From assembly GCF_000382345.1 (NCBI RefSeq), contig NZ_KB908135.1, positions 1-33,532 of the forward strand: 33,532 nucleotides of DNA, in the 5' to 3' direction. Shown here in pieces: positions 7,076-18,539 of this stretch. Both the position numbers and the translations under genes were made by a program. The notes below the pieces were generated by a model. That model had not been told where the DNA came from, searched no databases, and saw only the letters and a list, made by a program, of their open reading frames with translations. Source of the DNA: Massilia niastensis DSM 21313 (GTDB lineage Bacteria > Pseudomonadota > Gammaproteobacteria > Burkholderiales > Burkholderiaceae_D). The stretch's first letter is position 1. Each line of letters opens with the position of its first letter.

Positions 7076-8812
7076 ATGGCAGATTCAGACAAGAAAGACG
7101 AACAGGCGGCCGGCCTGCGCAAGGGCCTGACCAGCTACGGCGACAGCGGATTTTCGCTGTTCCTGCGCAAGGCCTTCATCAAGGGCGCCGGCTATACCGA
7201 CAATGCGCTGGACCGCCCGGTGATCGGCATCGCGAATACCGGCAGCGCCTACAACCCCTGCCACGGCAACATGCCGCAGCTGATCGAGGCGGTGAAGCGC
7301 GGCATCATGCTGGCCGGCGGCCTGCCCATGGACTTCCCGACGATCTCGATCCACGAGAGCTTCGCCTCGCCGACCTCCATGTACCTGCGCAACCTGATGT
7401 CGATGGACACCGAGGAAATGATCCGCGCCCAGCCGATGGATGCCGTGGTGCTGATCGGCGGCTGCGACAAGACCGTGCCGGCGCAGCTGATGGGCGCGGC
7501 CTCGGCCGGCATTCCCGCCATCCAGCTGGTGACCGGCTCCATGCTGACCGGGTCGCACCGGGGCGAGCGGGTCGGCGCCTGCACCGACTGTCGCCGCTAC
7601 TGGGGCAAATACCGCGCCGACGAAATCGACGGCGAGGAAATCGCCGACGTCAACAACCAGCTGGTCGCCAGCGTCGGGACCTGTTCGGTGATGGGGACCG
7701 CCAGCACCATGGCCTGCGTGACGGAAGCGCTGGGCATGATGGTGCCGGGCGGCGCATCGCCGCCGGCGGTGACCGCCGACCGCATCCGCGTGGCCGAGCG
7801 CACCGGCGCGGAAGCAGTGGCGCTGGCCAGGAAGGGCATCACGCCCGATCAGATCATGACCGGCAAGGCCTTCGAGAATGCCCTGCGGGTGCTGCTGGCG
7901 ATCGGCGGCTCCACCAATGGCATCATCCACCTGACCGCGATGGCGGGGCGCCTGGGCATCGACATCGACCTCGAGCGCCTCGACGCCATGGGGCGCGAGA
8001 CGCCGGTGCTGATCGACCTGAAGCCATCCGGCCAGTACTACATGGAAGACCTGCACAAGGCCGGCGGGGTGCATGCCCTGCTGCGCGAACTGAAGCCCCT
8101 GCTGCACCTCGATACCCTCACCGTCACCGGCCGCACGCTCGGCGAGGAGCTGGAGGCGGCGGGGCCGGGCTTCCCGCAGAACGTGGTCCGTCCGTTCTCG
8201 CAGCCGATCTATCCGCAGGGCGGCATCGCGGTCTTGCGCGGCAACCTGGCGCCGGGCGGCGCGATCATCAAGCAATCGGCCGCGAATCCGGAACTGATGG
8301 AGCACGAGGGCCGCGCGGTGGTGTTCGAGAACATCGAAGACCTGGTCGAACGGATCGACGACGAGGCGCTCGACGTCCATCCCGGGGATGTGCTGGTGCT
8401 CAAGCATATCGGCCCGCTTGGGGCCAGCATGCCGGAAGCGGGCTATATCCCGATCCCGAAGAAGCTGGCGCGCGCCGGCGTGAAGGACATGGTCCGCATC
8501 TCGGACGGCCGCATGAGCGGTACCGCGGCCGGCACCATCGTCCTGCATGTGACGCCGGAGTCGGCGGTCGGCGGCCCGCTGGCCTATGTGAAGAACGGCG
8601 ACCGCATCCGGCTGAGCGTCAGGAACCGCGAGATCAGCGTGCTGGTGCCGGAGGCGGAGCTGGAGCAGCGGCGCCAGGCCAATCCGGTCGTGCCGCCGAG
8701 CGCCGAGCGCGGCTACAGGAAGCTGTTCCTCAAGTGCGTCACGCAGGCGGACCAGGGCGTCGATTTCGATTTCCTGCGCGCCGTCGACACCAAGGACCGG
8801 ATTCCGCGCTAG
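7076..8812 (+). CDS. IlvD/Edd-family sugar-acid dehydratase
   Basis: A 578-residue dehydratase of the IlvD/Edd family, in the branch with L-arabonate and D-xylonate dehydratases. Cysteines expected to hold the iron-sulfur cluster are Cys62 (PCHGN), Cys130 (GGCDKT) and Cys203 (GTCSVMGTAS), the three-cysteine pattern of the [2Fe-2S] type. The catalytic serine lies in RISDGRMSGT (about Ser481). An extra GACTDCRR motif precedes Cys203. The reaction would be dehydration of an aldonate to a 2-keto-3-deoxy acid. Start at ATG 7076, with GAGGA 4 nt upstream; the 48-nt extension to 7028 is rejected. Valine/isoleucine synthesis IlvD is less likely given the neighbours. The substrate is unassigned. Confidence 0.9.
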   Translation: MADSDKKDEQAAGLRKGLTSYGDSGFSLFLRKAFIKGAGYTDNALDRPVIGIANTGSAYNPCHGNMPQLIEAVKRGIMLAGGLPMDFPTISIHESFASPTSMYLRNLMSMDTEEMIRAQPMDAVVLIGGCDKTVPAQLMGAASAGIPAIQLVTGSMLTGSHRGERVGACTDCRRYWGKYRADEIDGEEIADVNNQLVASVGTCSVMGTASTMACVTEALGMMVPGGASPPAVTADRIRVAERTGAEAVALARKGITPDQIMTGKAFENALRVLLAIGGSTNGIIHLTAMAGRLGIDIDLERLDAMGRETPVLIDLKPSGQYYMEDLHKAGGVHALLRELKPLLHLDTLTVTGRTLGEELEAAGPGFPQNVVRPFSQPIYPQGGIAVLRGNLAPGGAIIKQSAANPELMEHEGRAVVFENIEDLVERIDDEALDVHPGDVLVLKHIGPLGASMPEAGYIPIPKKLARAGVKDMVRISDGRMSGTAAGTIVLHVTPESAVGGPLAYVKNGDRIRLSVRNREISVLVPEAELEQRRQANPVVPPSAERGYRKLFLKCVTQADQGVDFDFLRAVDTKDRIPR

Positions 8813-8909
8813 CGCGGCCGGTCGACGCTGCAGCCCCGAACCAGACGAACGAGAAGATTCGTGACCGACCGCCCGGGCAACCGGGCATTCACCATCACCA
8901 GGAGACCTC

Positions 8910-9899
8910 ATGCCAATTTCTTCCATCGGCCGCCTCATCGGCGGTCTTACCATGGCCGCCGGCCTGTCTTTCGCGATGGCCGGCCCCGCGCAGGCCGCCT
9001 ATCCCGACCGGCCGGTCAGGCTGGTCGTGCCTTATCCGCCGGGCGGCGCCACCGACATCATCGGCCGCGTCCTCGCGCAAAAGCTGACCGATGCACTCGG
9101 ACAGCAGGTGATCGTCGATAACCGCGGCGGCGCCGGCGGGAATATCGGCGCGGCCGCGGTGGCCAAGTCCGCGCCCGACGGCTACACGCTGCTGATGGCC
9201 GCGGTGACCTCGCATTCCATCATGCAGACCCTGGAGCGCAAGACCATCACCTACAACCTGGAAAAGGACTTCGCGCCGATCACCATGGCGGGCTCGGTAC
9301 CGCTGGTATTCGTGGTCCATCCGTCGGTGCCGGCCAGGAACATCAAGGAGCTGATCACCTACGCCAGGTCGAAACCGGGCGAACTGACCTATGCCTCGTC
9401 GGGTCCGGGCGCTCCGCAGCGCATGGCCGCCGAGCTGTTCCAGCGCATCGCCGGCGTGAAGATCCTGCACGTGCCGTACAAGGGCAGCGGTCCGGCCATG
9501 AACGACCTGGTCGGCGGACAGGTGCTGACCATGGTGGAAACCGTGCCGGCCGCGCAAGCCTTCGTCAAGGCGGGCAAGCTGCGCGCGCTCGCGGTCACCA
9601 CGGCACAGCGCATCCCGATGCTGCCGGACGTGCCGACCGCGAACGAGCAGGGCCTCGACGGGTTCGCGGTCAGCTCGATGTTCGGCGTGCTGGCGCCGGC
9701 CAATACGCCGAAACCGATCGTCGAGCGCCTGAATGCGGAACTGGTGAAGATCCTGCAGCAGCCGGACGTGAAGGAAAAGATGCTGCAGCAGGGGACGTTT
9801 GCGATCTCGAGCACGCCGCAGGAGACCGCCGACCGCATCAGGCAGGAAATCTCGATGTGGGCGAAGGTGATCGACGAACAGAAGATCACGGTGGACTAA
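8910..9899 (+). CDS. Bug/TctC-family periplasmic solute-binding protein (second)
   Basis: A 329-residue Bug-family substrate-binding protein. The signal peptide ends near PAQA/AYPDRP, and the mature start has the VRLVVPYPPGGATDIIGRVLAQKL family pattern, with GAPQRMAAELFQ and HVPYKG later. AGGAG lies 6 nt upstream of the ATG. It is 97 bp downstream of the IlvD/Edd-family gene, so co-transcription under lysR2 is likely. Like the first TctC of the module it lacks membrane partners here. The two TctC proteins differ clearly from each other, so they are not a recent duplication. Confidence 0.93.
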   Translation: MPISSIGRLIGGLTMAAGLSFAMAGPAQAAYPDRPVRLVVPYPPGGATDIIGRVLAQKLTDALGQQVIVDNRGGAGGNIGAAAVAKSAPDGYTLLMAAVTSHSIMQTLERKTITYNLEKDFAPITMAGSVPLVFVVHPSVPARNIKELITYARSKPGELTYASSGPGAPQRMAAELFQRIAGVKILHVPYKGSGPAMNDLVGGQVLTMVETVPAAQAFVKAGKLRALAVTTAQRIPMLPDVPTANEQGLDGFAVSSMFGVLAPANTPKPIVERLNAELVKILQQPDVKEKMLQQGTFAISSTPQETADRIRQEISMWAKVIDEQKITVD

Positions 9900-9934
9900 A
9901 GCATCCCGTCTCCGGGACCGCGCCAACGAAAAAA

Positions 9935-9960
9935 GGGACCAGATTCTTCAATCTGGTCCC
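9935..9960 (-). terminator. rho-independent terminator of the right tRNA-Arg
   Basis: An 11-bp perfect stem (9935-9945 with 9950-9960) closes a 4-nt loop. On the minus strand it is followed directly by TTTTTT. It starts 11 nt after the tRNA 3' CCA. On the plus strand it could also slow transcription leaving the tctC gene, although the T-tract there is poor. Confidence 0.85.
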
Positions 9961-9970
9961 TCGTATCTTC

Positions 9971-10047
9971 TGGTGCGGCTGGCAGGAATCGAACCCACGA
10001 CCCCTTGGTTCGTAGCCAAGTACTCTATCCAGCTGAGCTACAGCCGC
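9971..10047 (-). tRNA. tRNA-Arg(ACG), right copy
   Basis: A complete 77-nt tRNA with acceptor GCGGCTG/CAGCCGC, discriminator A, encoded CCA, and anticodon loop CTACGAA (anticodon ACG). It is identical to the copy at the left edge. The TATAAT -10 box (10059-10064) lies inside the 94-bp repeat. The -35 position holds TTCCGG, a poor match, so this copy may be transcribed more weakly than the left one. It is followed by a strong terminator at 9935-9960. Confidence 0.98.
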
Positions 10048-10066
10048 CCGATGCACGCATTATAGC
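9973..10066. repeat. 94-bp direct repeat, right copy (left copy at 1-94)
   Basis: The sequence 9973-10066 equals 1-94 base for base; position 10067 (a) versus 95 (g) breaks the identity. The repeat covers the tRNA-Arg gene plus 19 bp of its upstream region through the -10 box. The left copy may begin before the window. The two copies bracket 9.9 kb holding all eight module genes. Confidence 0.95.
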
Positions 10067-10161
10067 AGCCGTAAAATATTTCCGGAAGTCTCAATTTATT
10101 TCTCCGTGCTCAGCAGTCTGGTAGATTAGGCGGACAGGGAACTACCACGGCTTGGATAATA

Positions 10162-14052
<3,891 letters not shown>

Positions 14053-14056
14053 GGGA

Positions 14057-15007
14057 TCAGACCAGGTTGCGCGGCTGGCCGGCGGCCCAGGCTTCGATAT
14101 TCTCGACCAGCATGTCGGCCAGGGTCTGCATGGCGCCGGCGCTGGCCCAGGCGACGTGGGGCGTCAGGATGAAGTTCGGCAGGCGCAGGCGCAGGCGCAG
14201 CAGCGGATTGTCGGGCACCGGCGGTTCCTTGCTCAGGACGTCGAAGCCGGCGCCGCCGATGCGCCCCTGCAGCAGGGCCTCGGCCAGCGCCGCCTCGTCC
14301 ACCAGGCCGCCGCGCGCGGTGTTGATCAGGAGCGCGCTGCGCTTCATCAGGCCCAGTTCGCGCGCGCCGATCAGGTGGCGCGTCTGCTCGGTGAGGGGGA
14401 GGTGCAGGCTGATCACGTCGGAAGTGCGCAGCAGCTCGTCGAGCTCCAGCTGCGTGACATCCGGATCGTCCAGCGTCGAGCGCGAGGTGGCGCAGACTTC
14501 CATGCCGAAGGCGCGTGCGATGTGCGCCACCTTGCGGCCCAGCGCGCCGTAGCCGACGATGCCGAGGCGGCTGCCGGACAGGTCGCCGATCGGATGGTCG
14601 AGCAGGCAGAAGCGGCTCGATTTTTCCCAGGCGCCGGCCTCGACGTCGGCACCGTAGGCGCGCAGGTTGCGCCGCAGCGCCAGCAGCAGCGCGAAGCAGT
14701 GCTCGGGCACCGAGACCAGGGAATAATTGCGGATGTTCGAGACCAGGATGCCCTGTTCGCGGCAGGCGCCGAGGTCGACGTTGTCGGTGCCGGTCGCGGC
14801 AATGGCCACCAGCTTCAGGTCGGGCAGGCGGGCCAGGGCGGCGGCGCGCAGCGGGACCTTGTTGGTGATCGCCACGGTCGCGCCGGTGAGGCGCTCCACC
14901 ACCTCGTCTTCGCTGGTGGCGGCGTGGTCCTGCCAGGTGTGGGGGAAGCCTGGTGCGCGTACGTTGGCGATCAGGCTGTCGCGGTCGAGGAAGACGATCC
15001 GGTGCAT
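14057..15007 (-). CDS. D-2-hydroxyacid dehydrogenase, glycerate/hydroxypyruvate reductase type
   Basis: A 316-residue enzyme. The Rossmann loop GYGALG is at 152-157; the catalytic residues are Arg232 (NTARGG), Glu261 (SKEPP) and His284 (LTPHVAWAS). The N-terminus MHRIVFLDRDSL and the AATGTDNVDLGACREQGI block resemble HprA-like glycerate dehydrogenases, which interconvert hydroxypyruvate and D-glycerate with NAD(P)H. It is distinct from the enzyme at 5068-6033. Start at MHRIVF; the longer frame to 15103 runs into a large hairpin and is not family-like. The Shine-Dalgarno is weak (GAAAGAA). It is convergent with the sensor kinase gene, with only 4 bp between the stops. Confidence 0.9.
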   Translation of the reverse strand: MHRIVFLDRDSLIANVRAPGFPHTWQDHAATSEDEVVERLTGATVAITNKVPLRAAALARLPDLKLVAIAATGTDNVDLGACREQGILVSNIRNYSLVSVPEHCFALLLALRRNLRAYGADVEAGAWEKSSRFCLLDHPIGDLSGSRLGIVGYGALGRKVAHIARAFGMEVCATSRSTLDDPDVTQLELDELLRTSDVISLHLPLTEQTRHLIGARELGLMKRSALLINTARGGLVDEAALAEALLQGRIGGAGFDVLSKEPPVPDNPLLRLRLRLPNFILTPHVAWASAGAMQTLADMLVENIEAWAAGQPRNLV

Positions 15008-15046
15008 GCTGTTCTTTCGCGGTTGGGGAAGAGCACATTGTAAAAC

Positions 15047-15090
15047 AGGAATGGCGCAAGCCAGGGGCGACCCTGGCTTGCGCCATTCCT
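15047..15090 (-). terminator. 44-nt perfect hairpin, terminator-like
   Basis: Two 20-nt arms (15047-15066 and 15071-15090) are perfectly complementary and enclose a 4-nt loop, GCGA on the plus strand. On the minus strand the stem is followed by GTTTTAC, a short U-tract. It could end transcripts of the 110-residue protein gene before the dehydrogenase gene. The stem is unusually long for a simple terminator, so a mobile palindromic repeat or an RNA-processing site is also possible. Confidence 0.6.
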
Positions 15091-15160
15091 TCATGCTTGC
15101 CATGCTGCCCGATATGGTGGGGCTCGAGCGTGGGGGCTTGAGCTTATCGGGGATTGCTCT

Positions 15161-15493
15161 TTATTTTGCGTCGGTCTTGGCAGCGACCTTGTCTGCCTTG
15201 GCCTCGGCTTTTTTCTCAGCCTTTTTCTTGTCAGACTTGGCCTTGGTCTTGGCGGCATCCGCTTTCGCTTCGGCCACATCGGACTTGGCTTCTGCCGTGG
15301 CTTTCTCTACCTTGGCGTCGGCCTTGGCGGTTTCCTTCTCGAGCTTGGCATCAGCCTTGGCCGTTTCCTTCTCCGCCTTGACCTCGGCCTGGACTTCCGG
15401 GGTGGTGGCGGTGGTGCTGGTGGCGGCGGGAGTCTGGGCGAACACGGAAGTAGCGAACAGGCCGGCGATCAGGGTAGCGACGATTTTGCTCAT
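15161..15493 (-). CDS. small secreted Ala/Lys-rich repeat protein
   Basis: A 110-residue protein with a clear signal peptide (MSKIVATLIAGLFATSVFAQ). A Thr/Ala-rich stretch follows, then a highly charged helix of Ala, Lys and Glu lasting to the C-terminus. It has 11-residue repeats such as EKETAKADAKL and EKETAKADAKV. The pattern resembles LEA-type (late-embryogenesis-abundant) or histone-H1-like low-complexity proteins. The predicted form is a long amphipathic or single alpha-helix in the periplasm. AAGGAA lies about 8 nt before the ATG. No enzymatic motif is seen. Such proteins are often stress-related, but no function is assigned here. Confidence 0.8.
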   Translation of the reverse strand: MSKIVATLIAGLFATSVFAQTPAATSTTATTPEVQAEVKAEKETAKADAKLEKETAKADAKVEKATAEAKSDVAEAKADAAKTKAKSDKKKAEKKAEAKADKVAAKTDAK

Positions 15494-15703
15494 AGTTTCT
15501 TTCCTTCTTTAGTTGATGACGAAAGTGGGACATTCCCCGTGTTACTGATCCATCAACGCGGCCCGCCGCCGACGCGTTGACGACTTTTACATCCGCTTAC
15601 AACCCGTGCAACATTCAGGGTGCGGCGGCAAGGTTATCTGGCGTACAGTCGGGCCGGCCAAGCCGTCCTAGACTAGGGCATCGGATCCCCGGGAGCTGCC
15701 ACC

Positions 15704-18265
15704 ATGCCTGACGCGCTCAAACTGTATAAGGCCAAGCGCAATTTCGCGATCACGTCCGAACCCGCCGAAGGCGGCGAGCCGGGCACGGAGGCCTTGACCT
15801 TCGTCATCCAGAAACACTGGGCCAGCCGCCTGCACTATGATTTCCGCCTGGAACTCGACGGCACGATGAAAAGCTGGGCGGTGCCGAAGGGGCCGAGCTA
15901 CGACACGCGCGACCGGCGCATGGCGGTGCACGTCGAGGATCACCCGATTTCCTACGCCGACTTCGAAGGCACGATCCCCGCGAAGCAGTACGGCGCGGGC
16001 AAGGTCATCATCTGGGACAAGGGCACCTGGACCCCGCTCGAGGATCCGCACAAGGGCTTCGCCAAGGGCAGCATCAAGTTCGAGCTGCACGGGCACAAGA
16101 TGCATGGCCGCTGGACTCTGGTGCGCCTCAAGGGCCACGAGGACGACCGCCAGCAGCCCTGGCTGCTGATCAAGGAGCGGGACGAACATGCGCGCTCGTC
16201 GGAAGAATTCTCGGTGGTCGACGAGATGCCCGACAGCGTCAAGGGCCTGCCGATGCCCGCGCCCGCCGCACGCAAGGTCGAGGCCTTGAAAGCGGAACAG
16301 GACGAGGAGGCGCCGGCGCCGAAGCGCGCGGCAAAGAAGACCGCGGCGAAGCGGCGCGCGGCGGGCGCGCTGCCCGAGGGCGCCGTCGAGGCGGCGCTGC
16401 CGGCCAAATTTTCACCGGAGCTGGCCACCCTGGTCGACGGCCCGCCGCCCGACCCCGACGACTGGGTCTTCGAGATGAAGTTCGACGGCTACCGCATGCT
16501 GGCGCGGATCGACGGCGGCGAGGTGCGCCTGATCACGCGCAATGCCAACGACTGGACCGACAAGATGGCGCCGCTGCGCAAGGAGCTCGAGCGCATGGGA
16601 CTGCCCGATGGCTGGTATGACGGCGAGATCGTGGTGCACGACGAGAACGGCAAGCCGAATTTCGGGCTGCTGCAGCAGGCCTTCGACGGCAGCGAGCGGG
16701 CGCGGATCATGTACTTCCTGTTCGATGCGCCTTTCTTCGACGGCCACGACCTGCGCGACGTGGCGCTGGTGGAGCGGCGCGCCGTGCTGGAGAAGGCGCT
16801 GAAGAAAGCCGGGTCGGACATGGTGCGCTTCTCGGCGGAGTTCCGCCACGGGCCCGACGAGCTGGTGGTCGCGGCCTGCAAGATCGGGCTCGAGGGCGTG
16901 ATCGGCAAGCGCCGCGATTCGCGCTACGTGTCGCGCCGTTCGCCCGAGTGGATCAAGCTCAAGTGCGGCCAGCGCCAGGAATTCGTGATCGGCGGCTTCA
17001 CCGATCCGAAGGGTTCGCGCGCCGGCGTGGGTTCGCTGCTGCTCGGCACCTACGACAAGGAGGGGGTGCTGCGCTACGCCGGCAACGTGGGTTCGGGTTT
17101 CAACCGTTCCTCGCTGATGTCGATCAGCCGCAAGCTGGAAGCGCTGCGCACCGACGACAGCCCGTTCCCGCCGCGTTCCGTCCCGGGACGCAAGCACCAC
17201 TGGGTCAAGCCGGTCCTGATCGCGGAAGTGAGCTTCTCGGAGTGGACCAGCGCGGGCGCGGTGCGCCATCCGGTGTTCCAGGGGCTGCGCGACGACAAGC
17301 CGGCCGAGTCGATCACGCGCGAAGTGCCCCGGCATCTCGCGGCCGCGGAGCCGGACGAGCCCGCGGCGCCACCCGGCAAGCTGCCGGCGTCGCTCAAGGT
17401 CACCTCCGGCGAGCGGGTGGTCGACGCCGACAGCGGCATCACCAAGCTCGACATGATCCGCTATTACGGGCTGGTGGGGGAACTGATGATGGAGCACCTG
17501 AAGGGGCGGCCGGTGTCGCTGGTGCGCGCGCCCGAAGGTGTCGGCGGCGCGAAGATCTTCCAGAAGCACGCGGACGTGCGCAAGCTGCCAGGCCTGAAGC
17601 ACCTGCCCCAGTCGCTCGATCCCGACCATCCGCCGATGCTGGAGATCGCCGGCGCCGGGGGGCTGCTGTCGGCGGCGCAGTGGAACATGATCGAGGTGCA
17701 CACGCAGAATGCGACCGGCAAGGCCTACGACAAGCCGGACCGCATGATCTTCGACCTCGACCCGGGCGAGGGCGTGGCGTGGCCCGCGGTGCGGGAGGCG
17801 GCGCAGCTGATGCATGCCTTCCTCGACGAACTGGGCCTGCCGTCCTTCCTGAAGACCAGCGGCGGCAAGGGCCTGCACGTGGTGGTGCCGGTCAAGGGCG
17901 GCCATGGCTGGGATGCGGTGAAGGGCTTCTCGCAGGCCATCGTGCAGCACATGGCGGCGACCTTGCCCGATCGCTTCGCGTTCAAGAGCGGGCCGAAGAA
18001 CCGGGTGGGGAAGATCTTCATCGATTACCTGCGCAACGGGCAGGGCGCGACCACGGTGTGCGCCTGGTCGGCGCGGGTGCGGCCGGGGCTGGGCATCTCG
18101 GTGCCCCTGGCGTGGGAGGAGCTGGCGGGGCTGGAGTCGAGCATGCAGTGGACCGTGGCGAACGTGCATACGCGGCTGGACCAGGGCAATGCGCCGTGGG
18201 CGGGGTATGCGAAGGCGGCCAGGACCCTGACCAGGGCGATGAAGCAGTTGGGATTCGCCCCCTGA
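15704..18265 (+). CDS. ligD: ATP-dependent DNA ligase D (PE-LIG-POL)
   Basis: An 853-residue end-joining ligase with domains in the order 3'-phosphoesterase, ligase, polymerase/primase, as in Pseudomonas. PE residues are visible: His38, His44, Arg48, His80 and Tyr84. A basic Lys/Ala-rich linker (~215-235) precedes the ligase domain. The adenylated lysine is Lys259 in EMKFDGYRM. The polymerase domain has the metal pair Asp684/Asp686 in IFDLDPGEG, and KTSGGKGLHVVVPV. LigD trims, fills and seals double-strand breaks together with Ku. GGAG lies 8 nt before the ATG. It faces the ku unit across a short convergent gap, so the two are not co-transcribed. Confidence 0.97.
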   Translation: MPDALKLYKAKRNFAITSEPAEGGEPGTEALTFVIQKHWASRLHYDFRLELDGTMKSWAVPKGPSYDTRDRRMAVHVEDHPISYADFEGTIPAKQYGAGKVIIWDKGTWTPLEDPHKGFAKGSIKFELHGHKMHGRWTLVRLKGHEDDRQQPWLLIKERDEHARSSEEFSVVDEMPDSVKGLPMPAPAARKVEALKAEQDEEAPAPKRAAKKTAAKRRAAGALPEGAVEAALPAKFSPELATLVDGPPPDPDDWVFEMKFDGYRMLARIDGGEVRLITRNANDWTDKMAPLRKELERMGLPDGWYDGEIVVHDENGKPNFGLLQQAFDGSERARIMYFLFDAPFFDGHDLRDVALVERRAVLEKALKKAGSDMVRFSAEFRHGPDELVVAACKIGLEGVIGKRRDSRYVSRRSPEWIKLKCGQRQEFVIGGFTDPKGSRAGVGSLLLGTYDKEGVLRYAGNVGSGFNRSSLMSISRKLEALRTDDSPFPPRSVPGRKHHWVKPVLIAEVSFSEWTSAGAVRHPVFQGLRDDKPAESITREVPRHLAAAEPDEPAAPPGKLPASLKVTSGERVVDADSGITKLDMIRYYGLVGELMMEHLKGRPVSLVRAPEGVGGAKIFQKHADVRKLPGLKHLPQSLDPDHPPMLEIAGAGGLLSAAQWNMIEVHTQNATGKAYDKPDRMIFDLDPGEGVAWPAVREAAQLMHAFLDELGLPSFLKTSGGKGLHVVVPVKGGHGWDAVKGFSQAIVQHMAATLPDRFAFKSGPKNRVGKIFIDYLRNGQGATTVCAWSARVRPGLGISVPLAWEELAGLESSMQWTVANVHTRLDQGNAPWAGYAKAARTLTRAMKQLGFAP

Positions 18266-18280
18266 TGATCGCGGCGCCGC

Positions 18281-18300
18281 CCGCGGGTCCTTCCCCGCGG
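18281..18300. terminator. possible bidirectional terminator between ligD and the small membrane gene
   Basis: A 7-bp all-G/C stem (ccgcggg/cccgcgg) with a 6-nt loop in the 37-bp gap between convergent genes. There is no U-tract on either side, so the call rests on position and stem only. Confidence 0.3.
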
Positions 18301-18302
18301 CC

Positions 18303-18536
18303 TCAATGCTCGTTCTTGAAGATCCCCCTGACGTTCATGGCCATCAGCGCCACCTGCAGCGCGATCAGCGCCCAGGCTTCGTCGTGCCATCCCCAGACGA
18401 TCCATAGCAGATTGCTGAGGATGAACATCGAGAAGCCGAAGATGCGCCGGTCAGGGCGCTTGGAACCGATCAGGTAGGCGGCGTAGAGGGTGACCAGCAT
18501 GGCCGGCCATTGGAGGAAGTCGATGAATTCATCCAT
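18303..18536 (-). CDS. small three-helix membrane protein coupled to ku
   Basis: A 77-residue protein with three probable transmembrane helices (~9-25, 33-49, 53-71) joined by short charged loops, including SKRPDRR after the first helix. The cytoplasmic-looking C-terminus is FKNEH. Its ATG lies 3 nt after the ku stop codon, and GAGG inside the ku end serves as ribosome site, so translation is probably coupled to ku. I do not recognise a family with known function. The half-size helical layout recalls small transporter halves or membrane anchors, but that is only shape. Confidence 0.8.
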   Translation of the reverse strand: MDEFIDFLQWPAMLVTLYAAYLIGSKRPDRRIFGFSMFILSNLLWIVWGWHDEAWALIALQVALMAMNVRGIFKNEH

Positions 18537-18539
18537 GCC

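Noticed and set aside
15008..15103. N-terminal extension of the glycerate-dehydrogenase-like gene through the hairpin
   Set aside because: The extension translates the palindrome and has no similarity to the family; the start MHRIVF is normal.
15117..15152. Weak nested inverted repeat after the 110-residue gene
   Set aside because: Only short arms pair (CCCGATA/TATCGGG) with a long interior; the adjacent 44-nt hairpin is the better terminator candidate.
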